A DNA stretch of 64,000 nucleotides from Paraburkholderia nodosa (lineage in GTDB: Bacteria; Pseudomonadota; Gammaproteobacteria; Burkholderiales; Burkholderiaceae), in the NCBI RefSeq assembly GCF_001718195.1, contig NZ_MCNV01000003.1, forward strand, positions 310,001 to 374,000. Reading direction: 5' to 3'. A model generated the notes under the pieces. That model did no database searches. It had not been told where the DNA came from and saw only the letters and a program-made list of their open reading frames with translations. Position numbers and translations under genes: made by a program. Shown here piece by piece: positions 57,622 to 64,000 of the stretch. Within the stretch, counting starts at the first letter, position 1. Each line of letters begins with the position of its first letter.

Positions 57622-58692
57622 ATGAATGCCCTCGAACACCAGCTCGACTATCCCTACGCCGACACCCTGCCGGAGCCCGGCCTCGCCTTCGACGTCGCGC
57701 CCGGCGTGAAATGGCTGCGCATGCCGCTGCCATTCGCGCTCGACCACATCAACCTCTGGCTGCTGCGCGACGAGATCGACGGCCAGCAAGGCTGGACTGT
57801 GGTGGACTGCGGCATCACCAACGACACCATCAAGGCCCGCTGGGAAGCCGTGTTCGAGAACCAGCTGGAAGGCCTGCCGGTGCTGCGCGTGCTCGTCACG
57901 CATTGCCACCCCGACCATATCGGCCTTGCACACTGGATTTGCGCGGGCGGGGACAAAGCGCGCTGGGACGTGCGCCTGTGGACCACGCTCGGCGAATACA
58001 TGCAGGCCCGCGTGATGGCGGCCGGCGACGGCTCGAACGCGGGCGGCGAAGGCGCCGCGCGTCATTTCGCGCGTCACGGGCTTAAGGACGAAGCCTCGCT
58101 CGACAAGCTGCGCAACCGCCGCGGCTACTACGGCAGCCTCGTGCCAGCGCTCCCCACGCAGTACCGCCGCCTGCGCGAAGCCGATACGGTGGCGATCGGC
58201 GGCCGCGACTGGCGCGTCATCACAGGCTACGGCCACTCGCCCGAGCATTGCGCGCTGTTCTGCGAAGAAACCGGCGTGCTGATTTCCGGCGACATGGTGC
58301 TGCCGCGCATCTCGACCAACGTCTCCGTGTTCGACATGGAGCCGGAAGGCAATCCGCTCGGCCTCTACCTCGAATCGCTCGGCCGCTACGAAACGCTGCC
58401 CGAGAACACGCTCGTGCTGCCCTCGCACGGCAAGCCGTTTCGCGGCGTGCGCATGCGCATCGCGCAGTTGCGCGCGCACCATGACGCGCGTCTTGCCGAA
58501 GTGATCGAAGCGTGCGGGCGAGCGCCGCAAAGCGCCGCCGACATCGTGCCGATGATGTTCAAGCGCGAGCTCGACATCCACCAGATGACTTTCGCGATGG
58601 GCGAGGCGCTCGCGCACCTGAACCTGCTGTGGCTCGAAGGCAAAGTCACGCGCACGACCGGCGCGGACGGCGTGATCCGCTTCACGGCCTGA
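57622..58692 (+). CDS. MBL-fold metallo-hydrolase
   Basis: A 356-aa metallo-beta-lactamase-fold hydrolase. Motif HCHPDHIG (HxHxDH) binds two metals, GYGHSPEHCALFCEETGVLISGD provides the third His and the bridging Asp, and LPSHGKPF the last His. A C-terminal helical/wing domain (residues 285-345, similar to the extended glyoxalase-II-like MBL proteins) follows. The start at 57622 (MNALEHQLDYPY) follows AGGAGA. It is divergent from the LiuR-like gene and could be its target; substrate unknown. Confidence 0.9.
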   Translation: MNALEHQLDYPYADTLPEPGLAFDVAPGVKWLRMPLPFALDHINLWLLRDEIDGQQGWTVVDCGITNDTIKARWEAVFENQLEGLPVLRVLVTHCHPDHIGLAHWICAGGDKARWDVRLWTTLGEYMQARVMAAGDGSNAGGEGAARHFARHGLKDEASLDKLRNRRGYYGSLVPALPTQYRRLREADTVAIGGRDWRVITGYGHSPEHCALFCEETGVLISGDMVLPRISTNVSVFDMEPEGNPLGLYLESLGRYETLPENTLVLPSHGKPFRGVRMRIAQLRAHHDARLAEVIEACGRAPQSAADIVPMMFKRELDIHQMTFAMGEALAHLNLLWLEGKVTRTTGADGVIRFTA

Positions 58693-58711
58693 CAAACCGC
58701 TGCGCACAAAG

Positions 58712-58746
58712 AAAAACGGGCGGCCTGCAAAGAGCCGCCCGTTTTT
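58712..58746. terminator. Bidirectional terminator between MBL and lolA
   Basis: Perfect 13-bp stem AAAAACGGGCGGC (58712-58724) with GCCGCCCGTTTTT (58734-58746). It separates convergent plus and minus genes. Confidence 0.9.
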
Positions 58747-58770
58747 ACGTGGTGCGTGAGGTGAACGGCT

Positions 58771-59478
58771 TTAGTTCGAGCCGCCCGTGATCAGATCGGC
58801 GCCTGGCGGCCGCACGAACTTGAAGGTCGAAGCCGGCAGCGTCGGGTTCTTCTCGATGTTGGAGAACGTGAGCAGCGTCACGTTGCCGAACACGTCGTGC
58901 AGCTCCATGGCTTCGAGGTTGCCGTCGCGAAAGCCGATGCCCACGCTCTTGAACTGCGTGTCCTTCGACTTCGGAATCAGCTCCAGCCAGTCGATGCCGT
59001 TCTTCACGCCCGCGTCGGAGAGCATGAAGTTCTTGTCGAGATCGTTGCTGCCGAACAGGATCGCCGCCGGGCTCGCGCCGAGCGCGCCGCCGAGCTTGCG
59101 CTCGGTCACCTGGTTCAGGTCCTTGTCATAGACGTAGAGGTTGTCGCCGTCCGACTGCAGCACCTGCTGATACGGCTTCTCATACGACCAGATGAACTTG
59201 CCGGGCCGCGCGAACACGAATGTGCCGCTCGAAGTCTTGGCATTCATCGTGGCCGTGGCAATGGCGTCGCTGGCGTTCTTCGCGCCCGAGGGCGCCTTGA
59301 GTTCCCGCTGCACGAAACTGCCGCGCGCGGAATGGACCTGTGAGACGAACTGCTTCAGTTGATCGGTGCCGCTCGCATACGCCTGCGAGACCATCAGGAC
59401 CGACGCGCCAAGCGCAACGAAGAGCGCGCGGCGCGCTGCGCGCGCAAAGCGGGTCGGAAGTCCAGCCGGATACTGCAT
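58771..59478 (-). CDS. lolA: Outer-membrane lipoprotein carrier LolA
   Basis: 235 aa with a signal sequence ([25 protein letters not shown]). The mature periplasmic chaperone carries lipoproteins from LolCDE to Lol[25 protein letters not shown] and [33 protein letters not shown] are family regions, forming the half-barrel cavity. 90 bp downstream of ftsK on the same strand, a conserved arrangement. Confidence 0.95.
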   Translation of the reverse strand: MQYPAGLPTRFARAARRALFVALGASVLMVSQAYASGTDQLKQFVSQVHSARGSFVQRELKAPSGAKNASDAIATATMNAKTSSGTFVFARPGKFIWSYEKPYQQVLQSDGDNLYVYDKDLNQVTERKLGGALGASPAAILFGSNDLDKNFMLSDAGVKNGIDWLELIPKSKDTQFKSVGIGFRDGNLEAMELHDVFGNVTLLTFSNIEKNPTLPASTFKFVRPPGADLITGGSN

Positions 59479-59568
59479 CTATCGTTCTCCAAGAGGTGTG
59501 TCTTTGGCCGTCGGGTTGCCGCAGCCGCTGCCGGGCCGTTGCCAAGGCGCGCGGCGGCCTGGCATGGC

Positions 59569-61890
59569 TTATTCGGCGTCGCCGCGGTTGGGCACGAGGA
59601 TCTCGCGGTTGCCGCTCGACGACATCGCCGAAACGAGCCCGGACTGCTCCATCTGTTCGAGCAGCCGCGCCGCGCGGTTGTAGCCGATGCGCAAGTGCCG
59701 CTGCACGAGCGAAATCGACGCGCGGCGATTCTTGATGACCACTTCGACGGCCTGGTCATACAGTGGATCGGACTCGTCGCCAGTACCGCTGGTTCCCGCA
59801 GCGGTGCCCTCGTCGCCTTCGCCGCCCACCCCGCCTTCGAGAATGCCCTCGATATAGTTCGGCTCGCCCTGCTCCTTGAGCTTCTCGACGACGCGGTGCA
59901 CCTCGTCGTCGGCGACGAACGCGCCGTGCACGCGCACGGGCAGACCCGTGCCCGGCGGCAGGTAGAGCATGTCGCCCATGCCCAGCAGCGACTCGGCGCC
60001 CATCTGGTCGAGAATCGTGCGCGAGTCGATCTTCGAGGAGACCTGGAACGCAATGCGCGTCGGCACGTTGGCCTTGATGAGGCCGGTGATGACGTCCACC
60101 GAAGGCCGCTGCGTCGCGAGAATCAGGTGGATGCCGGCGGCGCGCGCCTTCTGCGCGATACGTGCGATCAGCTCCTCGACCTTCTTGCCGACCACCATCA
60201 TGAGGTCGGCGAGTTCGTCGATCACGACCACGATATGCGGCAGCTTCTGGCACGGTTCCGGATCGTCCGGCGTGAGGCTGAACGGGTTCGGGATCTTCTC
60301 CTCGCGCTTGTTCGCCTCTTCGATCTTGTTGTTGTAGCCCGCGAGATTGCGCACGCCCAGCTTGCTCATGAGCTTGTAGCGGCGCTCCATCTCGGCCACG
60401 GTCCAGTTCAGCGCGTTGCCGGCCTGACGCATGTCGGTCACGACCGGGCAGAGCAGATGCGGAATGCCCTCGTAGACGCTCATTTCGAGCATCTTCGGAT
60501 CGATCAGGATCATGCGGACCTGCTCGGCGCTCGCCTTGTAGAGCAGCGAGAGGATCATCGCGTTGATCCCCACCGACTTGCCCGAGCCGGTCGTGCCGGC
60601 CACGAGCAGGTGAGGCATCTTCGCGAGATCGGCGCATACCGGCTTGCCGCCGATGTCCTTGCCAAGGCCCATGGTGAGCGCCGAAGGCGCGTCGGAATAG
60701 ACCGCCGAGCCGAGGATTTCCGAAAGACGCACAGTCTGGCGGCGCTGGTTCGGCAGCTCCAGCGCCATGAAATTCTTGCCCGGAATCGTTTCCACCACAC
60801 GGATCGAGACGAGCGAGAGCGAACGCGCGAGATCCTTCGCGAGGCCCACGATCTGGCTGCCCTTCACGCCCGTGGCCGGCTCGATCTCGTAGCGCGTGAC
60901 GACCGGGCCCGGATACGCGGCCACCACGGCGACGTCCACGCCGAAGTCCTTGAGCTTCTTCTCGATCAGGCGCGAGGTGAATTCGAGCGTGTCGTCGGAG
61001 ATGGTTTCCTGGGTGGCCGAAGCCGGGTCGAGCAGCGAGATCGCCGGCAATGTTGAATCGCCCGGCAGATCCTTGAAGAGCGGCACCTGACGCTCTTTCT
61101 CGACGCGCTCGGAGCGCTGCGGCGTGACCACCGGCGGCACGATCGTAACCGGCTCGTGTTCCTCGATCTTCACGCGGCCACGCTCGACCTTGCCTTCGCG
61201 CTTGACGGCCGCCGCTTCGCCGAGCTTGCGGTCGCGGCCCGCCTCGCGGCGCAGCCTCGCCATGGTCACGGCGTTGATGATGTATTCGCCGACCTTTTCG
61301 GCGACCGAAAGCCACGAAAAGCGGAAGTAGAGCGAAAGACCGATCGCGAGCCCGAGCAGCAGCGCGAGCGTACCGCCCGTGAAGCCGAGCGCGTGTGAAA
61401 CGCCGCGCGCCACCGCGCCGCCCACCACGCCGCCGGGCGTCTGGGGCAGTTGCACCTTGAGCGACCACATGCGCAGCGCTTCGATGCCGCAGCTCGACAG
61501 CATGACGAGCACGAACGACAAGGCTTCGGCGACCCAGCTGATGTCGCGCGGCTTGTCCTCGTCATCGTCGGCAATCGCTTCGTGGCGCGTGATGCGCTGG
61601 TAGTTTGCCGAGATGAGGCGCCCGAGCAGCACGATCCACCAGTAGGCGGACAGGCCGAACAGCAGCAGCAGGATGTCCGAGACGCGCGCGCCGACGCGCC
61701 CCGCCCAGTTCGAGATGTGGTCGACCTGGGCCGCGTGCGTCCAGCTCGGGTCGTGGCGGCTGTAACTGATGAGCGCCATCAGCAGGAATACGCCTAGCGC
61801 GACCTGCAGGATCCAGCGAATTTCGGTGAAAAGGCGCGACATGCGGTGAGGCAATGCCTGCGCCTGCGCGGAAAAGGGAGCTTTGGCCAT
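59569..61890 (-). CDS. ftsK: DNA translocase FtsK
   Basis: A 773-aa septal DNA pump that clears the terminus and activates XerCD at dif. Four or more N-terminal TM helices (residues 20-215), a charged linker (about 225-275; short compared with E. coli's), a motor with Walker [13 protein letters not shown] and Walker [14 protein letters not shown], and the gamma winged-helix domain ([41 protein letters not shown]) that reads KOPS. ATG 61890 ([17 protein letters not shown]) is chosen. Divergent from trxB. Confidence 0.96.
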   Translation of the reverse strand: MAKAPFSAQAQALPHRMSRLFTEIRWILQVALGVFLLMALISYSRHDPSWTHAAQVDHISNWAGRVGARVSDILLLLFGLSAYWWIVLLGRLISANYQRITRHEAIADDDEDKPRDISWVAEALSFVLVMLSSCGIEALRMWSLKVQLPQTPGGVVGGAVARGVSHALGFTGGTLALLLGLAIGLSLYFRFSWLSVAEKVGEYIINAVTMARLRREAGRDRKLGEAAAVKREGKVERGRVKIEEHEPVTIVPPVVTPQRSERVEKERQVPLFKDLPGDSTLPAISLLDPASATQETISDDTLEFTSRLIEKKLKDFGVDVAVVAAYPGPVVTRYEIEPATGVKGSQIVGLAKDLARSLSLVSIRVVETIPGKNFMALELPNQRRQTVRLSEILGSAVYSDAPSALTMGLGKDIGGKPVCADLAKMPHLLVAGTTGSGKSVGINAMILSLLYKASAEQVRMILIDPKMLEMSVYEGIPHLLCPVVTDMRQAGNALNWTVAEMERRYKLMSKLGVRNLAGYNNKIEEANKREEKIPNPFSLTPDDPEPCQKLPHIVVVIDELADLMMVVGKKVEELIARIAQKARAAGIHLILATQRPSVDVITGLIKANVPTRIAFQVSSKIDSRTILDQMGAESLLGMGDMLYLPPGTGLPVRVHGAFVADDEVHRVVEKLKEQGEPNYIEGILEGGVGGEGDEGTAAGTSGTGDESDPLYDQAVEVVIKNRRASISLVQRHLRIGYNRAARLLEQMEQSGLVSAMSSSGNREILVPNRGDAE

Positions 61891-63295
<1,405 letters not shown>

Positions 63296-63330
63296 GCCGG
63301 ACGAGCGGGCTTCACCCAGCGTTTTTCGTC

Positions 63331-64000
63331 ATGCCCAAGAACGTGCCCCACCCGGGCGAGCCCAGGCGCCCCGCCCCGGCTCGCCAGGCTCCAGCGCCCA
63401 CGCCGGCTCCCGCAACGGAAGAAGCCACGCCAGGCAAGACGGCTTCTGGCTTCGCCGGCCTCGGCAGCCTGCGCGACGCGCTCAAGGTGCAAACCCGCCA
63501 GCGCGAGCGCGAACGCGTGGCCGCGCAGGCGGCGCGTGTCGAAGCCGCCGCCGACAGTGATCTCTTTCGCCGCGAGATCGGCCAGATCGCGCCGCTCAAG
63601 CAGCCCGCGCGCGCGCAGCCGCGCCGGGCAGCACCCGTGCCGTTGCCGCTGCAAACGCGGCTCGACGAGCAGGCCGTGCTGCACGAAGCGATCTCCGACG
63701 AATTCGACCCGGAAGCGTTTCTCGACACCGACGACTCGCTCTACTATCACCGCCCCGGCGTGAGCGAGGAAGTCGTCAAGAAGCTGCGGCGCGGCACGTG
63801 GATCGTGCAGGCGCAACTCGACCTGCACGGCATGCGCCGCGAGCAAGCGCGCGAGGCGCTGCAGGACTTCATCCGTGAAGCGGGCAAGCGCGGGCTGCGC
63901 TGCGTGCGCGTGATCCACGGCAAGGGCCTCGGTTCCGTCGGCAAGGAGCCCGTGCTCAAGGGCAAGGTGCGCGCGTGGCTCGTGCAGAAGGAAGAAGTCA
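63331..64000 (+). CDS. Smr-domain protein (3' end outside window)
   Basis: Open from ATG 63331, 35 bp after trxB, to the window end, so partial (223 codons). The N-terminal half is basic and Pro/Ala-rich (MPKNVPHPGEPRRPAPARQAP). Then a linker and an Smr domain: LDLHGMRREQAREALQDFI (the DLHG motif) and VIHGKGLGS (HGxG motif), as in the MutS2 C-terminus and the YdaL/SmrA family, which are nicking endonucleases or RNA-binding proteins. Same strand as trxB, so possibly co-transcribed. Without a stop codon it is easy to miss. Confidence 0.93.
   Translation, partial: MPKNVPHPGEPRRPAPARQAPAPTPAPATEEATPGKTASGFAGLGSLRDALKVQTRQRERERVAAQAARVEAAADSDLFRREIGQIAPLKQPARAQPRRAAPVPLPLQTRLDEQAVLHEAISDEFDPEAFLDTDDSLYYHRPGVSEEVVKKLRRGTWIVQAQLDLHGMRREQAREALQDFIREAGKRGLRCVRVIHGKGLGSVGKEPVLKGKVRAWLVQKEEV

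Overview
The window is high-GC chromosomal DNA from a betaproteobacterium, most likely Burkholderia sensu lato (Paraburkholderia, Caballeronia or a close relative). The evidence is the gene order and protein content: rph-rdgB-hemW facing yicC-gmk-rpoZ-spoT, a minCDE cluster next to map, a bioAFDB operon, a Burkholderia-type porin, waaC, aceK beside a thiolase, and ftsK-lolA facing trxB. Placement below family level is inference. Five tRNA genes are present: Thr-CGT, two identical Arg-ACG, Ser-TGA and Ser-CGA.

Layout. 1-9075: end of pepN, fbp, tRNA-Thr, a divergent LysR/aldo-keto reductase pair, several small proteins, a secreted chorismate mutase, a DnaQ/GIY-YIG nuclease, a cold-shock protein and a possible minus-strand small RNA. 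9076-19177: porin, greB, tandem tRNA-Arg, a DUF2591-like gene, then spoT-rpoZ-gmk-yicC (minus) and rph-rdgB-hemW (plus). 19178-31645: tRNA-Ser(TGA) and a 12.4-kb island integrated in its 3' end. 31646-45684: small envelope proteins and lipoproteins, an MHS-family transporter, waaC, minCDE, a GNAT enzyme, map, tRNA-Ser(CGA), serS, rarA and an NCS1 permease. 45764-64000: bioAFDB, a secreted alpha/beta hydrolase, a YchJ-like protein, SDR, thiolase, aceK, a LiuR-like MerR regulator, an inverted-repeat array, an MBL-fold hydrolase, lolA, ftsK, trxB and the start of an Smr-domain gene.

The most interesting part is the island. A P4-type tyrosine integrase lies at its right end, and a 14-bp direct repeat (CACCGCCTCCGCCA at 19254-19267 and 31632-31645) marks both borders. 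Nearly all its genes run on the minus strand: integrase, a hypothetical gene, an AlpA-like two-HTH regulator, a Toprim-plus-P-loop (DUF3631-type) replication protein, a TubC_N-like small protein, several short hypotheticals and a candidate small-terminase-like DNA-binding protein. Last comes a distinctly AT-rich two-gene cassette: a 480-aa ABC/SMC-type ATPase followed 4 bp later by a 326-aa DUF4435/Toprim-like protein. Gene order, sizes and motifs match the AriA-AriB pair of the PARIS anti-phage system, which is known from P4-like satellites. I read the island as a phage-satellite-like element carrying a divergent PARIS-type defence module.
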